The notes beneath the pieces were generated by a model. That model saw only the letters and a list, made by a program, of their open reading frames with translations. It searched no databases and was not told where the DNA came from. A program made the position numbers and the translations under genes. Shown here piece after piece: positions 23,294-31,375 of a stretch of 43,987 nucleotides of DNA; the stretch's first letter is position 1, and every line of letters starts with the position of its first letter. The DNA is from Chloroflexota bacterium (GTDB taxonomy: Bacteria; Chloroflexota; Limnocylindria; Limnocylindrales; CSP1-4): positions 1 through 43,987 of the forward strand of contig JAKAMV010000003.1 of NCBI GenBank assembly GCA_021812735.1, written 5' to 3'.

Positions 23294-23299
23294 TAGCAT
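23294..23299 (+). promoter_or_regulatory. -10 box of the DksA-like gene (leaderless)
   Basis: TAGCAT ends 6 nt before ATG 23306. Confidence 0.4.
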
Positions 23300-23305
23300 G
23301 CGGCC

Positions 23306-23656
23306 ATGAACCCAACAACTCTCGAGCTCGCCCGTGTCGCCCTGCTCGAGGAGCGTGCGCGCCTGGTCGGCGAGCAGCAGGAGATGACGATCCAGGCGCC
23401 CGATCCGATGACGTACGGGTCGCAGGCGGCGGCGGCGAGCCAGGTGTTCGCCCAGCAGCGCGACCTCGCCCTGCGCGAGCACAATCAGCAGCTGATCGAG
23501 GCGGTGGACGCAGCGCTGGCGCGCCTGGACGCGGGCACCTACGGCATCTGCGTCAGCTGTGGCCAGCCGATCGGCGCCGCGCGCCTGGACGCCCTGCCGG
23601 CCGCCGCCCACTGCATCGACTGCCAGAAGAAGGCGGCCGCCGGGCGCCATCGATGA
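23306..23656 (+). CDS. DksA/TraR-type zinc-finger protein
   Basis: 116 residues. An N-terminal coiled-coil helix (about 5-75) is followed by a C4 zinc finger with Cys82, Cys85, Cys103 and Cys106 (ICVSCGQPIGAARLDALP...CIDCQ). This is the plan of DksA/TraR factors that enter the RNA polymerase secondary channel, though the coiled-coil tip lacks the Asp-x-x-Asp pair, as in many actinobacterial and Chloroflexi homologues. It overlaps the threonine dehydratase gene by ATGA, an odd pairing. Confidence 0.9.
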   Translation: MNPTTLELARVALLEERARLVGEQQEMTIQAPDPMTYGSQAAAASQVFAQQRDLALREHNQQLIEAVDAALARLDAGTYGICVSCGQPIGAARLDALPAAAHCIDCQKKAAAGRHR

Positions 23657-24666
23657 CCCGGGGCGCGCTCGAAGACGCCCCGAGGCTGGTCGCGATCGAG
23701 GACATCCGCGCGGCCGCGCGGATGCTCGCCGGCGTCGCCATCCGCACGCCGCTCGTTGCGTTCGGCGCACCGGAGCGCCGGCAGTGGCTCAAGGCCGAGT
23801 CGCTCCAGCCGATCGGCGCGTTCAAGCTCCGCGGCGCGTACCACGCCGCGGCTGTGCTCCCGCCCGACGAGCGCGCCCGCGGGCTGATCACCTACTCGTC
23901 GGGCAACCACGCGCAGGGCGTCGCGCGGGCGGCGCGCCTGTTCGGGGTGCCGGCGGTGATCGTCATGCCGTCCGACGCCCCCCCGCTCAAGAAGTCCCGC
24001 GTCGAGGCGGATGGGGCCGAGGTGGTGGTCGTCGGGACCGCTTCGGACGAGCGCAAGCGGGTGGCCGAACAGATCGCCGCCGAGCGCGGCCTCGCGATCA
24101 TCCCGCCCTACGACGACCGGCGCATCGTGGCCGGCCAAGGCACCTGCGGCCTCGAGATCGCCGAGGACATGCCCGACGTGGCCGCCGTGCTGGTGCCGGT
24201 GGGCGGCGGCGGGCTGGCGAGCGGGGTGGCTGCGGCGGTCCGGGCGCTGGCGCCGCGAGCGAGGGTGATCGGCGTGGAGCCCGAGCTGGCCGCGGACGCC
24301 CGGGAATCGCTCGAGGCGGGGCACATCGTCCGCTGGGAGGCCGAGCGCGTGGGCCGCACGATCGCTGACGGCACCCGCACCCAGTCCATCGGCCGGCTCA
24401 ACTTCGCGCACCTCTCGGCGCAGATGGACCGCATCGTCACGGTGTCCGAGGCCGAGATCGCCGCTGCCGTCAGACTGGCCGCCGAGGAGGCGCGCCTGGT
24501 GGTGGAGCCCTCGGGCGCGCTGCCTGTGGCCGCGATGCGCTTCCACGCGCGCGAGCTGGGCCTCGACCCGGCGGACGGCCCGATCGTGGGCGTCGTGTCA
24601 GGCGGCAACGTGGACCCGGGCCGCTACCTCGAGTACCTGGGCGCCTCGATGCCCGCCGAGGGCTGA
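23653..24666 (+). CDS. Threonine/serine dehydratase (catabolic type)
   Basis: PLP-dependent deamination of threonine to 2-oxobutyrate (or serine to pyruvate). 337 residues. The PLP lysine is Lys58 in GAFKLRGAY. SSGNHAQGVA and the Gly-rich GGGGLASGVAAAV loop bind phosphate and substrate. There is no C-terminal ACT domain, so isoleucine feedback is not expected, as in TdcB or serine racemase-like enzymes. It starts inside the stop of the DksA-like gene, and its 3' end overlaps the convergent ctaG by 43 nt. IlvA or serine dehydratase roles cannot be separated. Confidence 0.92.
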   Translation: MTRGALEDAPRLVAIEDIRAAARMLAGVAIRTPLVAFGAPERRQWLKAESLQPIGAFKLRGAYHAAAVLPPDERARGLITYSSGNHAQGVARAARLFGVPAVIVMPSDAPPLKKSRVEADGAEVVVVGTASDERKRVAEQIAAERGLAIIPPYDDRRIVAGQGTCGLEIAEDMPDVAAVLVPVGGGGLASGVAAAVRALAPRARVIGVEPELAADARESLEAGHIVRWEAERVGRTIADGTRTQSIGRLNFAHLSAQMDRIVTVSEAEIAAAVRLAAEEARLVVEPSGALPVAAMRFHARELGLDPADGPIVGVVSGGNVDPGRYLEYLGASMPAEG

Positions 24667-25733
24667 CCGCCCAGCCTCGGTGCGCCGGTTGCGTCGAGCG
24701 CGCCGGCCGCGTCGAGCGCCCTGGGCGTCCCGGCCGCGTCCAGCCTCGGCGCGTCCGCCAGCTCGAACGCCAGGGCGCTCGCAGCGTCCAGCTGGCGGTC
24801 CGCCCGCGCGGCGCGGCGCTCCTCGTCGCGCATCCAAGCGATCACCAGCAGCAGCACGATCCCGATGAACACCAGATCGCCGGCGACCCACATGATCCCG
24901 CCCGCGAGCTGCTGGTCCGCCAGCGCCGTGGGGCCCCACGCCCGGCTGGCGTCGGCGTAGAACGGGTAGAGCGGCTCGGGCGCCATGAAGATCGCGAGGG
25001 CGAGGAACGTCATCTGCGGCGCCTGCAGGCCCACGTACAGCACGCTCGCGGCCGGGCTGAGGCGCCACGGCGCCGGGTTGCGGCCCACCACCGGCAGCCA
25101 GAACAGGAGTGCCGACACCAGGTACAGCAGGTGCTCGGCGTCATGCACCCAGTTGTTCTCCAGCGACAGCTCGTACACCGGCGAGAAGTGGGTGCTCCAC
25201 TGGACGGCCGCGAACAGGACCCACGCCACCACCGGGCGTCCGAGCAGGCGCAGGGCCCGCGAGTGGAGCATGGGCAGGAGCCACCGCCGGCGGACGTCGG
25301 CCGGCGCCGCCTGGAGCGCGAGGGTCGCGGGCCCGCCCAGGAGGAGCAGGGGCGGCGCGATCAGGATCAGCAGCAGGTGCTGGACCATGTGGTCCGAGAG
25401 GAGCGTGTCGTCGTAGAGGCCGACCCCCGAGTCGAGCGCCACCAGCACCACGGCCACGCCGACCACGAAGAACAGCGTCCGCGACCTCGCCACCCGGTGG
25501 TGCGGATGCGCCCGGTTGACCCGTCGGACGCCCGCCTGCCACAGGGCCAGCGCCGCGAGGGCGGGGAGCCAGAGGGTCGGGTCGAACCCCCAGTCGAGCA
25601 GGAACGTCCCGACCGTCGGCGCGGGGAGGGTGTCGGCCTGGTGGGCGAGGGCGACGGGCGCCGACGCGATGGCGAGGCCCAGCGCCAGCAGGACGGCGAG
25701 CAGGGCAGGGATCCGGCGGTTCACGGCAGGCAT
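24624..25733 (-). CDS. ctaG: Cytochrome c oxidase assembly protein, caa3-type CtaG
   Basis: 369 residues. A signal-like N-terminal segment (LLAVLLALGLAIASAPVALAH) is followed by about seven helices of the caa3_CtaG family, with DHMVQHLLLILIAPPLLLLGGP and ENNWVHDAEHLLYLVSALLFWLPVVG carrying His residues that are likely metal ligands. In Bacillus this protein is needed for the CuA/CuB-containing oxidase. The C-terminus is a long Ala/Asp-rich tail. ATG 25733 gives the best signal peptide; a GTG three codons in is also possible. It is divergent from ctaE. Confidence 0.85.
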   Translation of the reverse strand: MPAVNRRIPALLAVLLALGLAIASAPVALAHQADTLPAPTVGTFLLDWGFDPTLWLPALAALALWQAGVRRVNRAHPHHRVARSRTLFFVVGVAVVLVALDSGVGLYDDTLLSDHMVQHLLLILIAPPLLLLGGPATLALQAAPADVRRRWLLPMLHSRALRLLGRPVVAWVLFAAVQWSTHFSPVYELSLENNWVHDAEHLLYLVSALLFWLPVVGRNPAPWRLSPAASVLYVGLQAPQMTFLALAIFMAPEPLYPFYADASRAWGPTALADQQLAGGIMWVAGDLVFIGIVLLLVIAWMRDEERRAARADRQLDAASALAFELADAPRLDAAGTPRALDAAGALDATGAPRLGGQPSAGIEAPRYSR

Positions 25734-25836
25734 TGTCCCCCGATTCGCGGAAACGGCACCCGAGAGACGCCTGCGCTGCGGGCCGTTGGTCACGGCGCGA
25801 CTAGGCCGTCTGGACCCCTGGGAGGCGGTTCCCCCC

Positions 25837-25842
25837 TATGAT
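25837..25842 (+). promoter_or_regulatory. -10 box of the ctaE operon
   Basis: TATGAT, near consensus, 65 nt before ATG 25908. It would give a ~60-nt 5' end containing AGAGG before the start. No clear -35. Confidence 0.45.
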
Positions 25843-25907
25843 GGGCGGCGGATCGCGGCCCACGACCAGCGAACGGGCGAGGCCGCCGGCCGGACGAAGA
25901 GGTGACG

Positions 25908-26585
25908 ATGAGCGCCGACGCCGCCGTCATGCCCGCTGCGGCGAGCCGCGCGCAGACGGCAAGCCGCCCCGCACGCGGAATGGGCAACCCGGTCCTGGGC
26001 ATGCTGCTGTTCATCACCTCCGAGGTGATGTTCTTCGCTGGGCTGTTCGCCGCCTACTTCTCGATCCGGGCCAGCCACACCGAGATCGTCAACGGCGTGG
26101 CGACCCACGTCTGGCCGCCCAGCCAGGACGCCGGCATCCTCAACCCGTGGCGCCTGGCCACCGAGTCCGGCGCGCTCAACCTCATCCTGCCGGCGACCGT
26201 GATCCTGATTCTGTCGTCGTTCGTGTGCCAGTGGGGCGTGCGGGCCATCCGGCGAGGCGACCAGCGCACGTTCATCCGGGCGATGAGCCTGACGCTCGTG
26301 ATGGGCGTCGCCTTCCTGCTGCTCCAGGCCTACGACTACAGCGTCCTCATGGGCGAGGGCCTGACGCTCAGCTCCGGCCTCTTCGGCTCCACGTACTTCA
26401 CCCTGACCGGATTCCACGGGCTCCACGTCCTGGCCGGGGCCCTGATGCTCGCCCTGGTGGTCTACCGGGGTCGGACGGGGCAGTTCAACGCCCGTCGCCA
26501 CGACATGGTCGAGGCCGTGTCGCTGTACTGGCACTTCGTCGACGTCGTCTGGATCGTCCTATTCTCGGTGCTGTACTTGGTGTAG
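25908..26585 (+). CDS. ctaE: Cytochrome c oxidase subunit III
   Basis: 225-residue membrane subunit of haem-copper oxidase with five helices visible: LLFITSEVMFFAGLFAAYF, ILPATVILILSSFVC, LVMGVAFLLLQAYDY, TGFHGLHVLAGALMLALVVY and YWHFVDVVWIVLFSVLYLV. The conserved SEVMFFAGLFAAYF, FHGLHV and YWHFVDVVWI are typical. ATG 25908 follows AGAGG by 5 nt and is preferred to the GTG two codons earlier. Subunits I and II are not in the window, so the core enzyme is encoded elsewhere. Confidence 0.95.
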   Translation: MSADAAVMPAAASRAQTASRPARGMGNPVLGMLLFITSEVMFFAGLFAAYFSIRASHTEIVNGVATHVWPPSQDAGILNPWRLATESGALNLILPATVILILSSFVCQWGVRAIRRGDQRTFIRAMSLTLVMGVAFLLLQAYDYSVLMGEGLTLSSGLFGSTYFTLTGFHGLHVLAGALMLALVVYRGRTGQFNARRHDMVEAVSLYWHFVDVVWIVLFSVLYLV

Positions 26586-26688
26586 CGCACCCGCGGGTGC
26601 GCCGCTCGCGTGCAGCGAACGAGCGGTGGCGCCCGTCCGGTCCAACCCTCGGTGCGCGCGGGCAAGCTCTCGAGGGCCTGCGGAACCG

Positions 26689-27594
26689 ATGCTCAGCGAT
26701 CTCTGGAACCGCCTCGTCGCCTGGACCGGCACGCTGGTCGCGCCCGACTGGGCGTCGCTCGTGGCGCTGATCCCGGTCCTGCTCCTCCCGGTCGTGGTGG
26801 CGTTCCTGGCGGTCACGGGCGCGAAGTGGGCCGGCGCCGGCCCGACGCGACGTGGACCCGGGCGCCGTCCGCCCCGCTCGCCCGACGGACGCGCGGTGCG
26901 GGTCGTCGCGGCGGCGCCGTTGGCCGTGGCGTGCGGGGCGTTCACCTTCGCGTTCGGGCTGGTGGCCGGCGGGCCGTGGCCCGCCGTCGGGGTGGCGGTG
27001 GCGGTCGTCGGCCTGGGCTGGTGGGCAGCGGCGCTTCGGCGCGGCGGGCTCGCGGGACGCGGACGGACGGATGCGCCGGCGAAGAGCCAGGACGCCGCCC
27101 GCGACGAGGCCGTGTCACCTCCGGGCGCTGGCATCGCCACCGGACGGATCGTGCTCGCGCTGACGGGCCTGGTCGCGGCGGCGGTCCTCGTCGCCACCAC
27201 CCGCGTGGTGCCGGACCCGCCCAGCGGCGGCGGCGCCTCGACGGCCGCGTCGGCATCCTCGCCGCTGCCCGCGGCACCGACGACGGCGGTCTCGGCCCCG
27301 GCCGTCGGCTCCCTGCCGTCGGCCGACGTGACGCTCGCCGCCCGGGGCATCCGGTTCGTCGCGGAGGTGCTCATCGCCCCCGCCGGCCGGCCGTTCACCG
27401 TGGCATTCGACAACCGCGACAACGTTCCCCACAATCTCGAGATCCGCGACGCGACCGGCAAGGTGCTGTTCAGGGGCGACCTCGTCACCGGGCCCACCGT
27501 CACGCTCTACGACGTCCCGGCCCTCCCCGCCGGCCAGTACCCGTTCATCTGCACGGTCCACCCGGCGATGAGCGGGACGCTGACCGTCAGATAG
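26689..27594 (+). CDS. Membrane-anchored cupredoxin-domain protein
   Basis: 301 residues. Hydrophobic helices at about 22-43, 72-95, 98-117 and 152-172 anchor it. A Pro/Ala-rich linker (175-210) leads to a C-terminal type I copper domain with ligands His248 (VPHNLEI), Cys288, His291 and Met294 (FICTVHPAM). The order H...C-x2-H-x2-M is that of plastocyanin-like proteins. It may deliver electrons or copper to the oxidase. It sits between ctaE and the thioredoxin-like gene, 103 nt after ctaE. Confidence 0.85.
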   Translation: MLSDLWNRLVAWTGTLVAPDWASLVALIPVLLLPVVVAFLAVTGAKWAGAGPTRRGPGRRPPRSPDGRAVRVVAAAPLAVACGAFTFAFGLVAGGPWPAVGVAVAVVGLGWWAAALRRGGLAGRGRTDAPAKSQDAARDEAVSPPGAGIATGRIVLALTGLVAAAVLVATTRVVPDPPSGGGASTAASASSPLPAAPTTAVSAPAVGSLPSADVTLAARGIRFVAEVLIAPAGRPFTVAFDNRDNVPHNLEIRDATGKVLFRGDLVTGPTVTLYDVPALPAGQYPFICTVHPAMSGTLTVR

Positions 27595-27604
27595 GTAACG
27601 AGCC

Positions 27605-28111
27605 ATCCGCCGACTGCGCACCCTCCCCGCCGCGATCCTCTCGATCGCGCTGCTCGTCGCCGCGTGCGGCAACACCTCCGGGCCGCTGCCCGCCGTCGGC
27701 CACGAGGCGCCGGCCATCTCGGGCACCGCGCTCGACGGCTCCGCCGTGAGCCTGGCCAGCCTCAAGGGCCACCCCGTGGTGGTCAACTTCTGGGCCTCGT
27801 GGTGCGTCCCGTGCCGCGACGAGTTCCCCGTCTTCCGCGACAGGCTCGCCGCGCTCGGGCCCACCGACGGCCTGGTGGTGCTGGGCGTCCTCTACAAGGA
27901 CGAGGCCGACCTCGCCAAGGGGTTCGTGGCCGACTTCGGCGCCACCTGGCCCACCGTCGCCGATGCCGACGGGGCGATCGCGGCGGCCTACCGCATCACG
28001 GCCCCGCCGCAGACGTTCTTCATCGACCGGACCGGCGTCATCCGGGCGATCCAGATCGGCGAGCTGACCGCAGGGGTGTTCGACACGCAGTACGCGAAGA
28101 TCAAGCCGTGA
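27605..28111 (+). CDS. TlpA-like thioredoxin lipoprotein, start codon unusual
   Basis: Extracytoplasmic disulfide reductase, probably keeping oxidase copper-site or cytochrome cysteines reduced. The thioredoxin fold carries FWASWCVPC (Cys67, Cys70), and PPQTFFIDRTG is the cis-Pro region. In frame upstream are a lipoprotein signal (RRLRTLPAAILSIALLVAAC, lipobox VAAC, Cys21) and a stop at 27596, so the signal is clearly part of the gene. No ATG, GTG or TTG lies there. ATC 27605 or CTG 27614 must start it, or a base is wrong; a GTG at 27746 would remove the signal and the first strand. The ABC ATPase gene overlaps its stop. Confidence 0.8.
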   Translation: MRRLRTLPAAILSIALLVAACGNTSGPLPAVGHEAPAISGTALDGSAVSLASLKGHPVVVNFWASWCVPCRDEFPVFRDRLAALGPTDGLVVLGVLYKDEADLAKGFVADFGATWPTVADADGAIAAAYRITAPPQTFFIDRTGVIRAIQIGELTAGVFDTQYAKIKP

Positions 28112-29118
28112 CCGCCGCCGCGCCCGCCGCGCCCACCGCGCCCACCGTCGACGGCGTCGCCGTCCGTGTCGACGACGTCCGCAAGTCGTACGGCGCCCGC
28201 CAGATCCTCGCGGGCGTGTCGTTCGCGGTCCGCCGCGGCGAGCTGCTCAGCCTGCTCGGGCCGAACGGCGCCGGCAAGACCACCACGGTCGAGATCATCG
28301 AGGGCTACCGCAACGCCGATGCCGGCACCGTGCGCGTGCTCGGCCTCGACCCGGCACGGGATGGCAACGCGCTCCGGCCGCGGATCGGGCTGATGCTCCA
28401 GGAGGGCGGCATCGACAACCGCTCCACCCCGCGGGAGGTCCTGCGGCTGTACGCCCGCTTCTACCGGGATGGGGAGAACCCCGACGAGCTGCTCGAGGCG
28501 GTGGACCTCGGGCGTGCCGCCAGCACCCGCTACCGGCGCCTGTCGGGCGGCGAGCGGCAACGCCTGAGCCTCGCGATCGCGCTGCTCGGGCGCCCCGAAC
28601 TGCTGGTCCTCGACGAGCCCACGGCGGGCATGGACCCGGCCGCCAAGCAGGCCACGCGCGAGCGGATCGCCAGTCTGCGGGCCGCCGGCACGACGATCCT
28701 GCTGACCACGCACGAGCTCGGCGATGTCGAGCGCCTGGCCGACCACGTCGCGGTTCTGGACCGCGGGCGGATCGTCGCCTACGGGACGCCCGCCGAGCTC
28801 ACGGGCGCGGGAACGCCGCGGGTCCGCTTCCGGCTGTCGGCCCCATTGGCCGAGGGCGACGATGGGGCGCTCGTCGCGGCGGTCCTGGGCGCCCACGCCC
28901 CGGGGGCGCGGGTGGCCGACGCGGGCGCCGGCCACCACTACGAGCTCGAGGGCCTGGCCGACGCGCCCGACCCGGCGATGGTCGCCCGCCTCGCCGGCTG
29001 GTGCGCCGACCGCGGCCTGCTGATCACCGAGCTGCGCCTCGGCGCCGCCAGCCTCGAGGAGCGCTACCTCGAGCTGGTGGGGGCGGACGCCGCGGCGGAG
29101 GCGGGAGGCGAGGCATGA
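28108..29118 (+). CDS. ABC transporter ATP-binding protein
   Basis: 336 residues; ATPase of an ABC-2 type exporter. Walker A GPNGAGKTTT (51-60), signature LSGGERQRL, Walker B LLVLDEPTAGMD and switch HisTTHELGD are all visible. The C-terminal ~110 residues are the extra domain common in drug/antibiotic exporter ATPases. GTG 28108 overlaps the previous stop (GTGA), and its own stop overlaps the permease start. Its position between the thioredoxin-like and Sco genes suggests export of a factor needed for oxidase assembly, but the substrate is unknown. Confidence 0.93.
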   Translation: MTAAAPAAPTAPTVDGVAVRVDDVRKSYGARQILAGVSFAVRRGELLSLLGPNGAGKTTTVEIIEGYRNADAGTVRVLGLDPARDGNALRPRIGLMLQEGGIDNRSTPREVLRLYARFYRDGENPDELLEAVDLGRAASTRYRRLSGGERQRLSLAIALLGRPELLVLDEPTAGMDPAAKQATRERIASLRAAGTTILLTTHELGDVERLADHVAVLDRGRIVAYGTPAELTGAGTPRVRFRLSAPLAEGDDGALVAAVLGAHAPGARVADAGAGHHYELEGLADAPDPAMVARLAGWCADRGLLITELRLGAASLEERYLELVGADAAAEAGGEA

Positions 29119-29909
29119 GCACCGTCAACGGCTCGCGGCCGCTCGGGACGGGCGCCCCCGCGCGGTCTGCCTCGTGGACGTCGAAGGCGCTGGCGCTGAT
29201 GGCCAACGAGCTGCGCCTCGCGATGCGCCGCGGCGAGAGCCTCCTGATCACGTTCGTCATCCCGGCGGGCGTGCTGCTGGTGTTCTCGGCGTTCGACGTC
29301 TCCGGCGGCAGCTCGGCCGGCAAGCCCGTCGACCGGATGCTGCCGGGGTCGATGTCGCTCGCGATCCTCGCCGCGTCCATGGTGTCGCTCGCGATCACCA
29401 CCGGCTTCGAGCGCTCGTACGGCGTGCTCAAGCGGCTCGGCGGATCGCCCGCCGGGACATCGGCGCTGGTCGCGTCCAAGACGGCCGCGGTCATCGTGGT
29501 CGAGACCGTCCAGGTGGTGCTGCTGGTCACGATCGCGCTCGCGCTCGGGTGGTCGGCGGGACCCGTCGTGTCGGTGGCGCTCGTCGTCGCCGGACTGCTG
29601 CTGGGCACCGTGGCGTTCGCGGGCTTCGGGCTCCTGATGGCGGGCACGCTGCGCGCAGAGGCGACGCTGGCCCTGGCCAACCTGCTGTTCCTGGTGTCGC
29701 TCGTGATCGGCGGCGTGATCATGCCGCTCGACAAGCTGCCGGCCACGGTGGCCTCGGCGTCGGCCCTGCTGCCGCCGGCGGCGCTGACCAGGGTGCTCAC
29801 GGTGGGCCTGGGCGGGGCCACGGGCGACGCGACCGAGGCCGTGGTGGTGCTGGCTGTGTGGGCGGTGCTCCTCGCCGGCCTGGCCGCGCGCAAGTTCCGC
29901 TGGGACTGA
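29115..29909 (+). CDS. ABC-2 type transporter permease
   Basis: 264 residues with about six helices: LLITFVIPAGVLLVFSAF, MLPGSMSLAILAASMVSLAITTGFERS, VVLLVTIALALGW, ALVVAGLLLGTVAFAGFGLLMAG, NLLFLVSLVIGGVIMPLDKLP and AVVVLAVWAVLLAGLAARKF. The layout matches ABC2_membrane permeases such as those of the NodJ/DrrB type. It is coupled to the ATPase by ATGA. A role in haem or quinol-oxidase assembly is inferred from neighbours only. Confidence 0.9.
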   Translation: MSTVNGSRPLGTGAPARSASWTSKALALMANELRLAMRRGESLLITFVIPAGVLLVFSAFDVSGGSSAGKPVDRMLPGSMSLAILAASMVSLAITTGFERSYGVLKRLGGSPAGTSALVASKTAAVIVVETVQVVLLVTIALALGWSAGPVVSVALVVAGLLLGTVAFAGFGLLMAGTLRAEATLALANLLFLVSLVIGGVIMPLDKLPATVASASALLPPAALTRVLTVGLGGATGDATEAVVVLAVWAVLLAGLAARKFRWD

Positions 29910-29941
29910 GGGAGTCCCGGGCGGCATTCGGCGCACCGGGC

Positions 29942-29947
29942 TACCCT
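29942..29947 (+). promoter_or_regulatory. -10 box of the sco gene (leaderless)
   Basis: TACCCT, 7 nt before GTG 29955, matching the box of the EamA transporter in sequence and spacing. Confidence 0.45.
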
Positions 29948-29954
29948 GCGAGTC

Positions 29955-30599
29955 GTGATCCCGCGAACCCGCCACCACATCGGCCTCGCCTCGCTTGCCG
30001 CGGCGCTCCTGCTGACGCTCGCCGCCTGCTCGAGCGGGACCCCCTCCCCGTCGATCATCATGCTCGACCCGGCCGCCTCGGCCAGCAACGCGGCGATGGG
30101 CGTCCGCGAGACTGCGTACGACCCGGCCAAGCCCGAGCCGCAGCTCCAGCTGACCGACCAGGACGGCCGGCCGTTCGACCTGACCTCGCTGCGGGGCACA
30201 CCGGTCTTCGTCTACTTCGGCTACACGCACTGCCCCGACGTCTGCCCCACCACGCTCGTGGACCTGCGGACCGCGATCCAGCAGGCGGGCCTGCCCGCGA
30301 AGGTGGTGTTCGTGACCGTCGACCCGGCCCGCGACACAGCCCCCGTGATGCAGTCGTACCTCAACGCGTACAAGGCGGGCTTCATCGGCCTGACCGGCAC
30401 CGCGGCACAGATCGCCACCGCAGCCGCTGCGTGGGGCGTCCAGTACCACGCCGAGCCCGCCGACTCGGGCGGCAACTACGCGATGTCCCACACCAGCGAG
30501 GTGTACCTCGTGGACGCGTCGGGGATGCTGCGCAACCACATCTTCTTCGGCGCCGGCAGCCGGCTGATCGCGACCATCCTCAAGCAGGTCAGCGGCTAG
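29955..30599 (+). CDS. Sco1/SenC family copper chaperone lipoprotein
   Basis: 214 residues. Lipoprotein signal with lipobox LAAC (Cys25), then a thioredoxin-like fold carrying the Sco motif YFGYTHCPDVCPTTL (Cys93 and Cys97) and the third copper ligand His179 in AMSHTSEVYLVD. Sco proteins metallate the CuA site of cytochrome oxidase subunit II. GTG 29955 directly precedes the signal peptide. It closes the oxidase-assembly block and has its own TACCCT box, so it may also be transcribed alone. Confidence 0.93.
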   Translation: MIPRTRHHIGLASLAAALLLTLAACSSGTPSPSIIMLDPAASASNAAMGVRETAYDPAKPEPQLQLTDQDGRPFDLTSLRGTPVFVYFGYTHCPDVCPTTLVDLRTAIQQAGLPAKVVFVTVDPARDTAPVMQSYLNAYKAGFIGLTGTAAQIATAAAAWGVQYHAEPADSGGNYAMSHTSEVYLVDASGMLRNHIFFGAGSRLIATILKQVSG

Positions 30600-30686
30600 G
30601 CCAGCCAGCCGCCGATCCGACGCGGGCCCGCCCCAGCAGCGGATCCGGCTCGGGTCCGCGAGCAGCGGATCGCCCGGGCGGCGGCC

Positions 30687-30896
30687 ATGGCCGAACAGGT
30701 CCGCAGCCTGATGTCGCGCGGCTACGCGGGTTCGCTGTTCCTCACCACCGAGGACTGCAAGGCCGAGGTCGGGATCCTCAAGGCCCGCGGCGTGGAGTTC
30801 ATCGAGGAGCCCAGCGAACGGCCATACGGCATCGACGCCGGCTTCCGCGATCCGTCCGGCAACCACATCCGGCTCGCCCAGATGCGCTGGGGCTGA
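30687..30896 (+). pseudogene. 5'-truncated VOC/glyoxalase gene
   Basis: The 69-residue frame matches only the C-terminal half of a VOC (glyoxalase/bleomycin-resistance) protein: EQVRSLMSRGY, LFLTTEDCKAEVGILKARGVEF, PSERPYGIDAGFRDPSGNHIRL. Family members have about 120-150 residues, and the N-terminal half with its first metal ligand is absent. Upstream are only 90 bp of non-coding sequence with the duplication AGCAGCGGATC. Probably a remnant, although a short translated product from ATG 30687 cannot be excluded. Confidence 0.7.
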
Positions 30897-30960
30897 GAGC
30901 CCAATCCGTCGCAGGGCGCCCGGCCGACCTCGCGCGGAGCCCCGCGGCCCCGACAAGTCG

Positions 30961-30990
30961 AAACCCCCGGGTGGTCGGGTCCGGGGGTTT
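30961..30990 (-). terminator. Terminator downstream of tRNA-fMet
   Basis: AAACCCCCGG (30961-30970) pairs with CCGGGGGTTT (30981-30990) over a 10-nt loop, and on the minus strand the stem ends in TTTCG. It starts 15 nt after the tRNA 3' end. Confidence 0.75.
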
Positions 30991-31004
30991 CAGGAGAAGC
31001 GAGT

Positions 31005-31079
31005 TGGTTGCGGGGAGGGGATTCGAACCCCTGACCTTCGGGTTATGAGCCCGACGAGCTGCCGCTGCTCCACCCCGCG
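31005..31079 (-). tRNA. tRNA-fMet (CAU), initiator
   Basis: 75 nt with encoded CCA. The anticodon loop is CTCATAA, giving anticodon CAU. Initiator marks are present: a C1-A72 mismatch at the end of the acceptor stem, and three G-C pairs (GGG/CCC) next to the anticodon loop. The D arm is GAGC-AGCGGCA-GCTC and the T arm AGGGG-TTCGAAT-CCCCT. Confidence 0.97.
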
Positions 31080-31134
31080 ATGGGACAGGTATCGTACCGG
31101 CGATCAGCGGAGCCGTCAAAGGAGGGCGCCGTCG

Positions 31135-31180
31135 GGGCAACCGTGAGAGCCTGGGCAACCGTGAGAGCCTGGGCAACCGT
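31135..31180. repeat. 18-bp tandem repeat, 2.6 copies
   Basis: GGGCAACCGTGAGAGCCT at 31135-31152 and 31153-31170, then a partial third copy to 31180. It lies just upstream of tRNA-fMet, at the broken end of the hydrolase remnant. Confidence 0.9.
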
Positions 31181-31189
31181 CGGATCCGG

Positions 31190-31338
31190 CCGGGCCGATG
31201 CTCCCACCTCACGCCCCCGGATGCACGCGCCACCACCACGTCGGCGGCACCCCGCTCGAGCAGGTCGAGCGCGACGGGGCGGTAGAGCGGCGGTGACGTC
31301 AGGAAGCCGCCGAGCAGCAGCACCACGGGGGCGGGCAT
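31190..31338 (-). pseudogene. N-terminal fragment of an alpha/beta hydrolase-like gene
   Basis: From ATG 31338 the frame reads MPAPVVLLLGGFLTSPPLYRP then LALDLLERGAADVVVARA-like sequence, the typical first strand and oxyanion region of a lipase/hydrolase. After about 48 residues it passes into the 18-bp repeats and then through the tRNA without its own stop. No nucleophile elbow (GxSxG) or catalytic His is present, so this is a 3'-truncated remnant. It lies just after the MFS gene stop. Confidence 0.5.
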
Positions 31339-31375
31339 GACGCCGCCGGCCACGGCCTCGCGCCACCGCGGGCGG

